DNA of 64,000 bases from Methylococcales symbiont of Hymedesmia sp. n. MRB-2018 (GCA_003666385.1 QPIN01000057.1:1-64000); one strand, 5' to 3'; positions 39,710 to 50,728 are shown, numbered from the stretch's first letter. The notes: generated by a model from the sequence alone, not told the origin. A program made the numbers and translations.

Positions 39710-40177
39710 TTAATGTAAAAGTGCTGGGGTTAAATCGTAAACAATGTCTTCCATTCTGGAAAAAGCAATATCGTCATCTGATTGACTTAATAGAACCATG
39801 AGAATTGTCCATTTCAACTCTTCTATTGTCAAAGTTTCATTGTCTAAAGCCATTGCTCTATCAATAACAATTTCCCGAGTTAAGTCGGTCAAAATACCAT
39901 TGTGTTCTAAAAAAAGTAAAAAATCACGACATTCTATATCCAGCTTTTTTTCTTCAGCTACACTAAAAATCCTGAATACTGAAGTAATACTAGGAATAAT
40001 ATCACTTTGTTCTGTCAAGGTTTGCAACCAATTAAAAGCACTATTCACTTCTGAAGAACCAAAACCTGCTTGCAACAATTCAGTTTTAATGCCTTCGCTA
40101 TCAGGAAGTAACTCAATATCATCATCTAAATAATTTTCAAACAGAAAAATGAGAACATCAAATATATTTTCTTTCAT
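39710..40177 (-). CDS. smg: Smg family protein (DUF494)
   Basis: MKENIFDVLIFLFENYLDDD...; located between topA and dprA as usual. Confidence 0.9.
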   Translation of the reverse strand: MKENIFDVLIFLFENYLDDDIELLPDSEGIKTELLQAGFGSSEVNSAFNWLQTLTEQSDIIPSITSVFRIFSVAEEKKLDIECRDFLLFLEHNGILTDLTREIVIDRAMALDNETLTIEELKWTILMVLLSQSDDDIAFSRMEDIVYDLTPALLH

Positions 40178-40187
40178 AAGACCTTTA

Positions 40188-41282
40188 TTATTTAATTCGA
40201 ATATAGCCTCCAGGTACCGTTGCTATTGAGCCTTGTAACTCAAACATCAGCAACATGGAAGATATAACTTCCACTGTATATCCAGATTCCTGCACCAAAT
40301 AATCAATTGATGTTGGGCTAAACATTATGAGATTTAATAGATTTTGCTGCTCTAGGTCAAGTGTTGTTTCTAACTTTTCTTGATTAATTTCTTCGGGCTG
40401 TTGACTATATTGACCTAATTCATCAAAAATATCTTGGGTACTTTCAACCAGTTTAGCCCCTTCTCTGATCAAGGCATTACAACCACGCGCTAATGGGTTA
40501 TGAATAGAACCAGGAATAGCAAAAACTTCTCGGTTAGCATCTAAAGCCATTCTGGCAGTAATTAATGAACCGCTTTTTTTTGCAGCCTCTACCACCAAAA
40601 GCCCCACACAAAGCCCACTAATTATTCGATTTCTTCGTGGGAAATGATTGGCATGGGCTGAAGTCCCAGGTGGAAATTCAGAAATAAGCGCACCAGAATT
40701 AGCTATATGAGACGCTAATTCTTTATTGCGTGCAGGATAGACTCTATCTAAACCTGTTCCTGCCACGGCAATGGTATATCCTTTTGCATTTAATGCACCT
40801 TGATGACTTGCAGCATCAATACCTAAAGCCAAGCCGCTAGTAATAACAAAACCTGCTTGAGATAGTGATTTTGCAAATGCTGTCGCAGTTTGTAACCCTA
40901 TAGTCGATGGATTTCGGCTACCTACGATGGAAATTTGAGCTTGAGATAGTATCTTGCTATTCCCTCTGATAAAAAGCAGAGGGGGCGGACTATCTATTTC
41001 TTTTAATTGGGCAGGGTATAAAACATCATTGATAGTAATAACACTATTACCTTGCTGTTCTAACCATGCCAAATCTTGTTCGATCAGCACCCAATCAGGG
41101 TTTTTAATAAAAGTAATACTTTTATCTCTTAGCCCTAAAGCACTCAGTGTACTATGAGATTGCTTAAATAATTGATCAGGTTGATAGTTATCGAGCGTTT
41201 TTACAAATGTTTTACTGCCAATGCCAGGCACTCTTAAAAGTAAAAGCCAATATTTTAGCGAATGATCTACGGAAATAGTCAC
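40188..41282 (-). CDS. dprA: DNA processing protein DprA
   Basis: ISIVGSRNPSTIGLQTA, SGLALGIDAASHQGAL, FPPGTSAHANHFPRRNRIISGL. Confidence 0.96.
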   Translation of the reverse strand: MTISVDHSLKYWLLLLRVPGIGSKTFVKTLDNYQPDQLFKQSHSTLSALGLRDKSITFIKNPDWVLIEQDLAWLEQQGNSVITINDVLYPAQLKEIDSPPPLLFIRGNSKILSQAQISIVGSRNPSTIGLQTATAFAKSLSQAGFVITSGLALGIDAASHQGALNAKGYTIAVAGTGLDRVYPARNKELASHIANSGALISEFPPGTSAHANHFPRRNRIISGLCVGLLVVEAAKKSGSLITARMALDANREVFAIPGSIHNPLARGCNALIREGAKLVESTQDIFDELGQYSQQPEEINQEKLETTLDLEQQNLLNLIMFSPTSIDYLVQESGYTVEVISSMLLMFELQGSIATVPGGYIRIK

Positions 41283-41355
41283 AGAAAAAAACTGAAAGTG
41301 ATTAAAGTAGGAAAAGTCATCACATCCTTGTAAAAAATTTCAACAATTTGATAAT

Positions 41356-42384
41356 TTAAGGCGTTTGCACTACATCCAGCAAATGGATTGCTCGTGTAGC
41401 TTCAGCAACCAAGGCATAACTGACGCGATCAAAAGGACGAAAAATCATTAACACGCCAGCTAATTCATCGGGCAATTTAACTCCTCGCCCTTTCTCATCA
41501 ATAACTGCATATATATCATCAACTATCTCTCCACGCTGGTATATATCTAGGACATGCCCCGTGTGCAAACCATCTGCCAATCCTTTATCAATAACAACAA
41601 TATTATATTGTCCAATCTGGGAAACCCCATTAAGAACACTAATAATACTGCCCATAATTTGTTTTTCTGGTGGATGTGGGAAAAAGTTTAAAGCCAGCTC
41701 CGCTTTATCACTAACCATGAGTCGGTCACCTTTCTTTATTTCACGACTTGATTTTATAATGGATAGCGTTGCTGGATCACCTGCTTTTACTAAGGTTGTA
41801 TCGGCAATATATTTTGCTTCATAGCCTAGAATTTCATTTGTCGCAGGACTTACATAGACTTCACCTTCACGGTAAATAGTATAACTAAAACTTTTTGGTG
41901 CAGTAATTGATTTAACATAAATTTTATCCCCCGCAGCTGCAATGATATGCTCCCCTACAAAGTCAACGACATAAGGAGATTGACTCAATTCCATAGAACC
42001 CACAACTTTAGGTGAAATCAAAAATTGTGAAATAGCATCCGTAGGAATTATTTTAATGGCTTGGTCTATATCAGACTCTCTTATCTTGGGTTTAAGCTTT
42101 ACATTTTTTGAAAAACTTAATTGAGGTTTTCCATCAACCATTGAAAAATGTAGAATATCTCCTGGATAAATCAAATGAGAGTTTTTAATTTGAGGATTAT
42201 TTTCCCAAAGTTGCGGCCATTGCCATGGATTTTCCAGAAATTGAGCAGAAACCCCCCATAAAGTATCTCCTTTCACTACAGTATATTGATCTGGATGATT
42301 AGGGTTAATTTGAAGAGTATCCGCCCAGATATTTACGCTGAATAGCAGTAAAAACACAAAGCCTACAGTTTTTCCAAAAGCCAT
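41356..42384 (-). CDS. LysM peptidoglycan-binding protein
   Basis: YTVVKGDTLWGVSAQFLENPWQWPQLWENNPQIKNSHLIYPGDIL. Confidence 0.9.
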   Translation of the reverse strand: MAFGKTVGFVFLLLFSVNIWADTLQINPNHPDQYTVVKGDTLWGVSAQFLENPWQWPQLWENNPQIKNSHLIYPGDILHFSMVDGKPQLSFSKNVKLKPKIRESDIDQAIKIIPTDAISQFLISPKVVGSMELSQSPYVVDFVGEHIIAAAGDKIYVKSITAPKSFSYTIYREGEVYVSPATNEILGYEAKYIADTTLVKAGDPATLSIIKSSREIKKGDRLMVSDKAELALNFFPHPPEKQIMGSIISVLNGVSQIGQYNIVVIDKGLADGLHTGHVLDIYQRGEIVDDIYAVIDEKGRGVKLPDELAGVLMIFRPFDRVSYALVAEATRAIHLLDVVQTP

Positions 42385-42467
42385 TTTTTAACACTCATAT
42401 TAAATTTAAGTTCTATCTGAATTTAAAGTTTAGATGATTTTAGATAGAAATCTAGGACAGATATTAA

Positions 42468-42605
42468 TTAAAGACTAAAGACTAAAGACTTAAAGCCGCG
42501 TGGGTTGAGTTACGTGCTTTTCGTAACCCAATATTCACCTAAAAATGTTGGGTTAGTCCTTAGTCATTAACTCTTAACCTTTAATCTTTAATCTTTAGTC
42601 CTTTT
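42468..42605. repeat. Imperfect long stem with tandem heptamer TAAAGAC arms surrounding a REP-like hairpin
   Basis: TAAAGACTAAAGACTAAAGACTTAAAG ... CTTTAATCTTTAATCTTTAGTCC; centre GGGTTGAGTTACGTGCTTTTCGTAACCC. Confidence 0.65.
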
Positions 42606-42728
42606 TCGACAATTGATTACATTCTAAAAAAAACACCCCCTAGCAATGGTCTGCAATTCGTTTTAAAATACGCGATTCAACAATAAATACTTGGTATCCA
42701 TGTACACTGAAAAAAACACTCTAAGGTA

Positions 42729-43637
42729 ATGACAGATTATAACTTAACGCATTTAAAACAGCTTGAAGCGGAGAGTATTCATATTATTCGCGAAGTGGCT
42801 GCCGAATTTGATAAACCGGTGATGCTTTACTCAGTGGGTAAAGACTCAGCGGTTATGTTGCATTTAACCATGAAAGCTTTTTATCCAGGAAAACCGCCTT
42901 TTCCTATGATGCATGTTGATACCACTTGGAAATTCAAGGAAATGATTGAATTTAGAGATAAAATGATCAACGATCTAGATTTGGAGATTATTGTTCATAC
43001 CAATCAGGATGGGGTGGATCAAGGTATTGGTCCATTTACTCATGGCAGTAAGAAACATACGGATGTGATGAAAACAGATGGCTTAAAACAGGCATTAAAT
43101 AAATATCAATTCGATGCCGCTTTTGGTGGTGCACGTAGAGATGAAGAAAAATCACGTGCTAAAGAACGTGTTTATTCTTTCCGCGACAAAAACCATCGCT
43201 GGGATCCAAAAAACCAACGCCCAGAATTATGGAATATCTATAACGGCAAGCTGGATAAAGGTGAAAGTATTCGGGTGTTCCCTCTATCAAACTGGACTGA
43301 ACTGGATATATGGCAGTATATCCATTTAGAAAGCATTCCCATTGTCCCTCTTTATTTTGCTAAAGAACGCCCTGTAGTCAATAAAGATGGCATGTTAATC
43401 ATGGTTGACGATGAGCGTATGCCCATCGGCGCAGATGACAAAGTAGAAATGAAAATGGTTCGTTTTAGAACTTTAGGTTGTTATCCATTAACAGGTGCTG
43501 TTGAATCTACAGCGACAACGCTACCAGAAATTATTCAGGAAATGCTCTTAACCACCACATCTGAACGCCAAGGACGTTTGATTGATCATGATCAATCAGG
43601 CTCTATGGAACAAAAAAAACGTGAGGGGTATTTTTAA
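42729..43637 (+). CDS. cysD: Sulfate adenylyltransferase subunit 2
   Basis: [39 protein letters not shown]. Confidence 0.97.
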   Translation: MTDYNLTHLKQLEAESIHIIREVAAEFDKPVMLYSVGKDSAVMLHLTMKAFYPGKPPFPMMHVDTTWKFKEMIEFRDKMINDLDLEIIVHTNQDGVDQGIGPFTHGSKKHTDVMKTDGLKQALNKYQFDAAFGGARRDEEKSRAKERVYSFRDKNHRWDPKNQRPELWNIYNGKLDKGESIRVFPLSNWTELDIWQYIHLESIPIVPLYFAKERPVVNKDGMLIMVDDERMPIGADDKVEMKMVRFRTLGCYPLTGAVESTATTLPEIIQEMLLTTTSERQGRLIDHDQSGSMEQKKREGYF

Positions 43638-43749
43638 AGGCGGACGAAAGACGAAGGACGAAAATATGTGGTTTGAGAATTTGGATGTACGAAAAGGTCC
43701 TCACGGCTTTGCGTAGAAGTCTACAAAGCATTTTCTCACTGTAAAGACT

Positions 43750-43780
43750 CCTTAGTCTTTAGTCTTTAGTCTTTAGTCTT
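43750..43780. repeat. Tandem heptamer repeat (TTTAGTC)n between cysD and cysN
   Basis: ccttagtctttagtctttagtctttagtcttg. Confidence 0.85.
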
Positions 43781-43811
43781 GCACCTAAATTTTTTTAAAG
43801 GAAAAAAATCC

Positions 43812-45446
43812 ATGTCCCACCAATCCGAATTAATCAGTACCGATATTAATGCCTACCTGGCACAACATGAACGTAAAGAATTATTACGTTTTTTAACCTG
43901 TGGCAATGTCGATGATGGTAAAAGCACGCTTATCGGCCGCTTGCTACATGACTCCAAAATGATTTACGAAGATCAATTGGCGGCAGTTCAGGCAGATAGT
44001 GTTAAATCAGGTACTACCGGTGCTGGCAAAATTGATCTGGCTTTATTAGTTGATGGTTTACAGGCAGAACGCGAACAAGGGATTACTATTGATGTTGCCT
44101 ACCGTTACTTTTCTACATCAACACGTAAATTTATTATTGCTGATACACCAGGGCATGAACAATATACGCGTAATATGGCTACCGGTGCTTCTACTTGTGA
44201 CCTAGCCGTTATTCTTATTGATGCACGCTATGGCGTACAAACCCAAACTAAGCGACATAGCTTTATCGCTTCTTTACTGGGGATAAAACACATTATTGTG
44301 GCTATTAATAAAATGGATTTAGTTGAATATAGTGAATTAAGCTATAACAAAATCAAACAAGATTATATGGATTTTATTGCCTCATTAGATCTTAGTGATG
44401 TTCATTTTATTCCCATCTCTGCACTGGATGGAGACAATGTGGTGAATAAAAGTGAAAACATGCCTTGGTATACGGGTAAAGCCATGATGGAGTCATTGAA
44501 TGCCATTAAAATATCAAGTGACCATAATTTAACAAATGCACGTTTCCCTGTGCAATATGTTAACCGTCCTAACCTGGATTTTCGTGGGTTTTGTGGAACA
44601 GTTGCATCGGGTATATTTTGTAAAGGCGACTCAATTACTGTTTTACCCTCAGGAAAAACCAGCAAGATAAAGTCTATCGTTACTTATGACGGCGACTTGG
44701 AAGAGGCATTTGCTCCATTAGCAGTGACTTTAACCATGGAAGATGAAATTGATATTAGTCGTGGCGACATGATTATTGGCGATGACACCCAAGTGCCATC
44801 AGTTGCAGATAAATTTGATGCCACATTAGTCTGGATGGACGAAAAAGCCATGGTGCCAGGGTGTCAATATGTTATCAAGTTAGCAACCCGTAGTGTTTCT
44901 GGCAGTATATCTGCTATTAACTATAGAATTGATGTTAATACCCTAGAGCATCATGATGCTACTGAAGTAAATTTGAATGAAATTGCTTCTTGTACCATAT
45001 CTGTCAATGCCCCCGTAGTCTTTGACAGCTACAAACAAAGCAAAGGCACAGGCGCATTTATTATTATTGATTACTTAACTAATGTTACTGTCGGTGCAGG
45101 CATGATCACAGGGGAAAGTAATTCAGATGATTTCAGCCCTGTTTCTGACAGTGATCGCACAGCAAGATATAGTCAAAAAGCAACTGCAATCAACTTAACA
45201 GGTACTAACAGCCAGAAAGTCAGTTATCAACTAGAAAGAAAGTTATTTGATAGAGGCCATGCGGTAATGGTACTGGAAACTCAATCAATAGATAATTCAT
45301 CACTAATAACTGCCATAAAAAATGCAGGCTTAATTTGTTTAGTGACCGGGACTGCTACTGAGTCAAGTGATATTACCCTAGATTGTGACACCCACTCCGT
45401 TAATGAAATTTACAACATCCTGCAACAACAAAAGATTATTGTCTAA
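43812..45446 (+). CDS. cysN: Sulfate adenylyltransferase subunit 1 (no CysC fusion)
   Basis: [51 protein letters not shown] at 43812 preferred over ORF start 43779. Confidence 0.95.
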   Translation: MSHQSELISTDINAYLAQHERKELLRFLTCGNVDDGKSTLIGRLLHDSKMIYEDQLAAVQADSVKSGTTGAGKIDLALLVDGLQAEREQGITIDVAYRYFSTSTRKFIIADTPGHEQYTRNMATGASTCDLAVILIDARYGVQTQTKRHSFIASLLGIKHIIVAINKMDLVEYSELSYNKIKQDYMDFIASLDLSDVHFIPISALDGDNVVNKSENMPWYTGKAMMESLNAIKISSDHNLTNARFPVQYVNRPNLDFRGFCGTVASGIFCKGDSITVLPSGKTSKIKSIVTYDGDLEEAFAPLAVTLTMEDEIDISRGDMIIGDDTQVPSVADKFDATLVWMDEKAMVPGCQYVIKLATRSVSGSISAINYRIDVNTLEHHDATEVNLNEIASCTISVNAPVVFDSYKQSKGTGAFIIIDYLTNVTVGAGMITGESNSDDFSPVSDSDRTARYSQKATAINLTGTNSQKVSYQLERKLFDRGHAVMVLETQSIDNSSLITAIKNAGLICLVTGTATESSDITLDCDTHSVNEIYNILQQQKIIV

Positions 45447-45473
45447 GCGATAACAGATAAATACTGAGGTTCT

Positions 45474-46196
45474 CTATTTGAGAACCTCAGCCAAAAAATT
45501 TTTCATACTTGCCCACGAACGTCTATCAGCATCTGCCTGATAAACCGTCCCAAAATCAGGATCATTAGCCATTGGATTTGTAAAAGCATGTAGTGTATGA
45601 CCATAGTTATGGATTTGCCAATCAGCCTTTGCCTCTGTTAGTTCTTTTTGCAAGGCAATAACTTGCTCAACTGGTCCCATAGGATCATCAGCTCCATGAA
45701 GCACTAAAACTTTAGATTTTATAGTAGTCGGCTTCTTCTCGCTCTCTGGTGCGCCCAACAAACCATGAAAAGAGACAACCCCTTTAATATCAGCCCCTGA
45801 TCGTGCCAAATCCAATACACACAATCCACCAAAACAAAAACCAATAGCCGCTATTTTTTTAGCATCAACCCAAGGTAATAATTTAATGGCATACAAAGCA
45901 GCATTCATTCTACTCATCACCAATGTTCGATCATCCATAAAGGGTTGCATTAAGCTGGCATTCTCCTCATTGTTTTGTCCTAAAACTCCTTTGCCATACA
46001 TATCAGCAGCAAATGCAAAATAACCTAATTCAGCAAGCTTGATCGCTTTTTCTTGCACAAATGAATTCCGACCTGCCCAAGCATGATTAACCTGTACCGC
46101 AGGTCGTCGATTATCTATTGAATCATCATAAGCAAAAAAGCCTTCCAGTAAAACATCACCATCAAGGTAATCCACTGTATTAGAAATAATAGCCAT
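45474..46196 (-). CDS. Dienelactone hydrolase family protein
   Basis: IAAIGFCFGGLCVLDLARSGADIKGVVSFHG, VLHGADDPMGP. Confidence 0.9.
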   Translation of the reverse strand: MAIISNTVDYLDGDVLLEGFFAYDDSIDNRRPAVQVNHAWAGRNSFVQEKAIKLAELGYFAFAADMYGKGVLGQNNEENASLMQPFMDDRTLVMSRMNAALYAIKLLPWVDAKKIAAIGFCFGGLCVLDLARSGADIKGVVSFHGLLGAPESEKKPTTIKSKVLVLHGADDPMGPVEQVIALQKELTEAKADWQIHNYGHTLHAFTNPMANDPDFGTVYQADADRRSWASMKNFLAEVLK

Positions 46197-46216
46197 TACA
46201 TTCCTCCTAATAATAT

Positions 46217-46702
46217 TTATTTCACTTCTTCAGATTCTCTAAGAGTCTCTAAAAAACCGACGGATGCATCCGCCACCATATCCAGCACTCTTTCAAAACC
46301 ATATTGTCCCCCATAATAAGGATCAGGTACTTCTCTGCTATCAAGATGTGGCGCATAGTCTAAAAAATATTTAACTCTATTTTTATACTCGTCAGGACAC
46401 GATTGCATCAAAATTTGATAATTATCATCATCCATCGCCAGTACATAATCAAAGTTTTCAAAATCAGCAAATATTACTTTTCTTGCTCTGATTTGAGAAA
46501 GTGATACACCTCTATCTTTTGCTGCTTTTTGTGCACGTAAATCAGGTGCTTCTCCAATATGATAAGCATGTGTTCCCGCTGACTCAATAAAAAATTGATG
46601 GTCGATTTTTTCCTTTTTAAGCAATGCATTAAAGACGCCTTCTGCCGTTGGCGAACGGCAAATATTGCCCATACACACGAATAGCACTTTTACTTGTTCC
46701 AT
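46217..46702 (-). CDS. Low-molecular-weight protein tyrosine phosphatase
   Basis: VLFVCMGNICRSPTAEGVF, VPDPYYGG. Confidence 0.96.
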   Translation of the reverse strand: MEQVKVLFVCMGNICRSPTAEGVFNALLKKEKIDHQFFIESAGTHAYHIGEAPDLRAQKAAKDRGVSLSQIRARKVIFADFENFDYVLAMDDDNYQILMQSCPDEYKNRVKYFLDYAPHLDSREVPDPYYGGQYGFERVLDMVADASVGFLETLRESEEVK

Positions 46703-46915
46703 GTAGACCTTAACCCATTGATATTTAATGACTTCATATTCTATCAGTCCTTGGTAATTTTATCTAATCCCATCCCGTTGGGTACACAAGTTGGTACATA
46801 AAATGTATAGTCAAAAATAGATAGTACACCAACATTCCTCAATTCAGCGTGCTGGCGGTAGCCAGTCCGTTGGAATGATTTGTATGGTGGTTTTATATGC
46901 TGAGGTCTCTATAAA

Positions 46916-47335
46916 TCAATGTAATGATTTAGAATCAATCTCTGTTGCGATTCTTATTTTATTGCCAATACTATTGTCAACTATCGACATAACAACAGGA
47001 ATTTTTTCTAAGTGTTTTATCATCTCTAATAGATTGTTTTTATTAAGTTCATTTCTAACACTACTTAATAGGTCACTAACTGTATTCTTACATTCTGCAA
47101 CTTGATTTATCTCTTTATCCTCAGCATTTAATGCTGTAATAACATTTTCTAATAAAAATTGAGAATTTTTACACCTGATTTCTAAGGCATTCATCCTAAT
47201 TTTCATTTTCTTTTCTTCTGCCAAGTGTTCTGTGTTCATTGTGGATTTGTCAAACACATTTACTATTTGCTTATATTCGTCAGCAAAACTATCTAATTTT
47301 TGTTTAATAACTAATAATGTCTCTTTATTGCTCAT
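46916..47335 (-). CDS. Hypothetical protein, predicted helical/coiled-coil
   Basis: 139-aa ORF, charged and helix-rich, no recognised family; flanked by repeat ends. Confidence 0.55.
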   Translation of the reverse strand: MSNKETLLVIKQKLDSFADEYKQIVNVFDKSTMNTEHLAEEKKMKIRMNALEIRCKNSQFLLENVITALNAEDKEINQVAECKNTVSDLLSSVRNELNKNNLLEMIKHLEKIPVVMSIVDNSIGNKIRIATEIDSKSLH

Positions 47336-47390
47336 TTTTTTGTCTCCAACCCCCCTCTGTCAAAAAATCCAATAAAAAGGTGGAGGGAAT

Positions 47391-47444
47391 ACACCTAACG
47401 CCTCGTATCATAACAATCGTGTAATCAACAACACTAAAAAACTG
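47391..47444 (-). repeat. attC-like repeat ending GAGGCGTTAGGTGT, copy 2
   Basis: ACACCTAACGCCTCGTATCATAACAATCGTGTAATCAACAACACTAAAAAACTG; near-identical to the complement of 32554-32608. Confidence 0.6.
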
Positions 47445-47666
47445 TTTTTGATTACATTATCCAATGGCAATTGGATAAGGAGATAGTAACACTGTTAAAT
47501 GCTTTAAGTTTTTAAACTTGTAATTCAGGTTTCGTGTCTATCTACTTAACTTCAACAAATACGCTCTATGGCGTAGCACTGCTTATAGGAATGCTTTTTA
47601 TTAACAGTATCTTGTGCAAGTATTCACCTACTTAACACGCATAGAACGAGAAAGAAATAGTGCATA

Positions 47667-49496
47667 ATGATAACATCAGATTTTGACATAAAATATTTTT
47701 TAAAAAACCTGACCAAACGTCCTGGTATTTATAAAATGCTCAACGATAAGGGCGATATTATTTATATTGGTAAGGCAAAAAACCTGAAAAAAAGGGTGTC
47801 CAGTTATTTTAGAAAAACCACGGCTTCACCTAGGCAACAAGCTATGGTGGTTAAAATTGTTGCGATTGAAGTCACAGTAACGCATACCGAAGGTGAGGCC
47901 TTGTTGCTGGAAAGCCAGCAAATAAAAAAATTCAAACCACGCTATAACATTTGTTTAAGGGATGACAAATCTTATCCCTACTTGTTTATCTCTAGCTATC
48001 ACGATTACCCACAAATTACTTTTCATCGCGGTGCCAAAAAGAAACGAGGGCAATATTTTGGCCCTTACCCTAGTGCAGGTGCCGTCAAAGAAACACTTAA
48101 ACTGTTGCAAAAGATTTTTCCTGTCAGGCAATGTGATGATTCTTACTACAATAATCGCACGCGACCTTGTTTACAGCACCAAATTGAACGCTGTACAGCA
48201 CCTTGCGTGGGATTTATAGAGAAAGATGATTATCACCAGGATCTGGATAATACGATATTGTTTTTAGAAGGAAAAAGTGATTTATTAATTGATCAACTGA
48301 TTGATAAGATGGAGACGGCATCTATAAATCTGGAATTTGAACGTGCGGTGATATTTCGTGACCAGATTGCACGTTTAAGAAATATTCTGGAAAAACATTT
48401 TGTACACGGAGAAAAAGGAGATGTTGATATTATCGCCTGCGCAACTAAAGCGGGTGTTGCCAGTGTGCAAGTGTTTTTTATTCGCAATGGGCAGAATTTA
48501 GGGAATAAAGTTTTTTTCCCTAAAATGAGCAATGATTATTCTGAAAACGCAATATTACAGGCTTTTATTCCACAATATTATTTAGCTAAGCAAGTGCCTT
48601 ATGAATTGCTGGTGAGTCATGCACTGGAAGAAAATAAATTAATTACTGAGGTGTTAAGTAAACAGGCTAATCACTCAGTCGCTATTTCAACTAATATCAG
48701 AGGCGAGCGATTAAAGTGGTTGCAAATGGCAGAAACCAATGCCGAAAACTCGTTATTGAGTAAGTTATCAGATAAACAAGGGATATATGCTCGCTACCTT
48801 AATTTACAGGAAGAATTAGGCTGTCTTGAAGTACCTAAACGGCTTGAGTGTTTTGATATTAGTCACACGCAAGGTGATTTTACCGTGGCCTCTTGTGTAG
48901 TCTTTGATCGAGAAGGGCCTTTAAAATCAGCTTATCGCCGTTTTAATATCGAAGGAATTACCCCTGGTGATGATTATGCAGCGATTTATCAATCGGTATA
49001 CCGACGTTTTAAACGCTTAAAAAAAGGTGAACATATTACCCCTGATATTCTTTTTATTGATGGTGGCAAAGGTCAAGTTGGCCAGGCACAAAAGGCATTA
49101 AAGGAGTTACAGGTAAATGATGTTATGATAGTCGGCGTTTCCAAAGGGGCTGACCGAAAAGCAGGCATGGAAAAACTGATAGTTGTAGAGCAAGAACAGC
49201 CACTGGATATAACATCAGGTGCTAGTGCTTTATTGTTAATTCAACACATACGTGATGAAGCGCATCGGTTTGCAATTACCGCACACAGGCAACGCAGAGG
49301 GAAAGCCAAAAGAGAATCTGTATTAGAAGGTATTGCAGGACTAGGCCGCAAACGAAGACAGCAGTTATTAAAACAGTTTGGTGGACTTCAAGGTGTCTCT
49401 AATGCAGGCGTAGATACCCTCTGTAGTATTAATGGCATTAGTAAACAATTAGCACAACGAATTTACGATAACTTTCACCACCAAGATGGCCATTAA
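47667..49496 (+). CDS. uvrC: Excinuclease ABC subunit C
   Basis: RPGIYKMLNDKGDIIYIGKAKNLKKRVSSYF, ECFDISHTQGDFTVAS, HhH C-terminus. Confidence 0.97.
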   Translation: MITSDFDIKYFLKNLTKRPGIYKMLNDKGDIIYIGKAKNLKKRVSSYFRKTTASPRQQAMVVKIVAIEVTVTHTEGEALLLESQQIKKFKPRYNICLRDDKSYPYLFISSYHDYPQITFHRGAKKKRGQYFGPYPSAGAVKETLKLLQKIFPVRQCDDSYYNNRTRPCLQHQIERCTAPCVGFIEKDDYHQDLDNTILFLEGKSDLLIDQLIDKMETASINLEFERAVIFRDQIARLRNILEKHFVHGEKGDVDIIACATKAGVASVQVFFIRNGQNLGNKVFFPKMSNDYSENAILQAFIPQYYLAKQVPYELLVSHALEENKLITEVLSKQANHSVAISTNIRGERLKWLQMAETNAENSLLSKLSDKQGIYARYLNLQEELGCLEVPKRLECFDISHTQGDFTVASCVVFDREGPLKSAYRRFNIEGITPGDDYAAIYQSVYRRFKRLKKGEHITPDILFIDGGKGQVGQAQKALKELQVNDVMIVGVSKGADRKAGMEKLIVVEQEQPLDITSGASALLLIQHIRDEAHRFAITAHRQRRGKAKRESVLEGIAGLGRKRRQQLLKQFGGLQGVSNAGVDTLCSINGISKQLAQRIYDNFHHQDGH

Positions 49497-50049
49497 ATTT
49501 AATTTACCGACTAACTTAACGCTATTGCGTGTAGCCTTAATCCCTTTATTGACTATCGTTTTCTATTTACCTTGGCAATATTCGAATATTGCCTGTACAG
49601 TTATTTTTTCTATAGCAGGCGTTACTGATTGGCTGGATGGTTATTTAGCCAGAAAGATGCATTTGGAAACAGCATTCGGTGCATTTCTTGATCCAGTTGC
49701 CGATAAAGTGATGGTTGCTTTCGTTCTGGTACTGATTGTACAAGCACAAGGGAATGCAGGATTAGCCATTGCATCGGCTATTATAATTGGTCGTGAAATT
49801 ATTATTGCCTCACTCAGAGAGTGGATGGCAGAGATCGGACAAAGAGCGGCTGTTAGAGTATCCGATCTGGGTAAATGGAAAACAACAGCACAAATGTTGG
49901 CGATTGGGTTCCTGCTATATAGCGAAGACTTAATGGGATTACCTATTAATTTAATTGGTATCTGTTTGTTGTATATCTCAGCCATTCTAACCTTATGGAC
50001 AATGATTATTTATTTATCTGCGGCCTTTAGCGTTTTAAACGAAGAATAA
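49486..50049 (+). CDS. pgsA: CDP-diacylglycerol-glycerol-3-phosphate 3-phosphatidyltransferase
   Basis: DWLDGYLARKMHLETAFGAFLDPVADK; follows uvrC. Confidence 0.95.
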   Translation: MAIKFNLPTNLTLLRVALIPLLTIVFYLPWQYSNIACTVIFSIAGVTDWLDGYLARKMHLETAFGAFLDPVADKVMVAFVLVLIVQAQGNAGLAIASAIIIGREIIIASLREWMAEIGQRAAVRVSDLGKWKTTAQMLAIGFLLYSEDLMGLPINLIGICLLYISAILTLWTMIIYLSAAFSVLNEE

Positions 50050-50102
50050 AAAGTAACTCTTCAGCTTAATAATTGGAATAACTCAATAAAGATGTAAGCA
50101 AA

Positions 50103-50702
50103 GTGACCCTAGATACGGAAAGTACTACAAAAAAAGTAGTTACAGAGGATGAAATATTAGTAGCATCATTAAAATTATTTGCAGAAAAGGGATATTTCAA
50201 TACCTCTTTAACGGATATTAAAGATGCTGTTGAAATCAAAACAAGCAGCGGAATTTATCAGCACTTTAAAAACAAACAAGCCATAGCAGAAGCTTTATAT
50301 AGCAACATCCTGGATAGTTTAAGTATTTCTATTGACGACATCCGTCGTAGAAATAGAAAGGCATCAGAACAATTACGAGAAATTGTTGATTTATTGTTTA
50401 AATTAACCGAACAAGCGCCAGAAATTATCCAGTTCTTATGGGTGATCAATATTAAAGAAATTTTACCTGAAGAAAAGTCACTCATTGAAACTACCGCGTT
50501 CAATAAAATAGTACAGGTTATTCAAAATGGAATTAATGATAATGAAATTCGTTCTATAGATTCTTTGTTAGCCTATAATTATTTTTTCGGTATTATCAGC
50601 CATACTTTAGGCTTGATACTTTCTGGTGATTTGGAAAAAAATGCCGAGAGTTATCATGCTCAAGCATGGATGGCAGCTTGGCAAAGTATTGCAAAAAAAT
50701 AG
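50103..50702 (+). CDS. TetR/AcrR family transcriptional regulator
   Basis: LKLFAEKGYFNTSLTDIKDAVEIKTSSGIYQHFKNKQAIAEALY. Confidence 0.9.
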   Translation: MTLDTESTTKKVVTEDEILVASLKLFAEKGYFNTSLTDIKDAVEIKTSSGIYQHFKNKQAIAEALYSNILDSLSISIDDIRRRNRKASEQLREIVDLLFKLTEQAPEIIQFLWVINIKEILPEEKSLIETTAFNKIVQVIQNGINDNEIRSIDSLLAYNYFFGIISHTLGLILSGDLEKNAESYHAQAWMAAWQSIAKK

Positions 50703-50728
50703 AAGTAAGCCCTTCTTGCCCTCACTCA

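Noticed and set aside
42460-42610. Riboswitch (SAM or other sulfur-related) upstream of cysD
   Set aside because: Sequence is dominated by tandem heptamers and a REP-like hairpin; no conserved riboswitch core recognised.
36916-47335. Prophage or large genomic island across 31-47 kb
   Set aside because: No integrase, capsid, terminase or tail genes; accessory genes are isolated between housekeeping operons.
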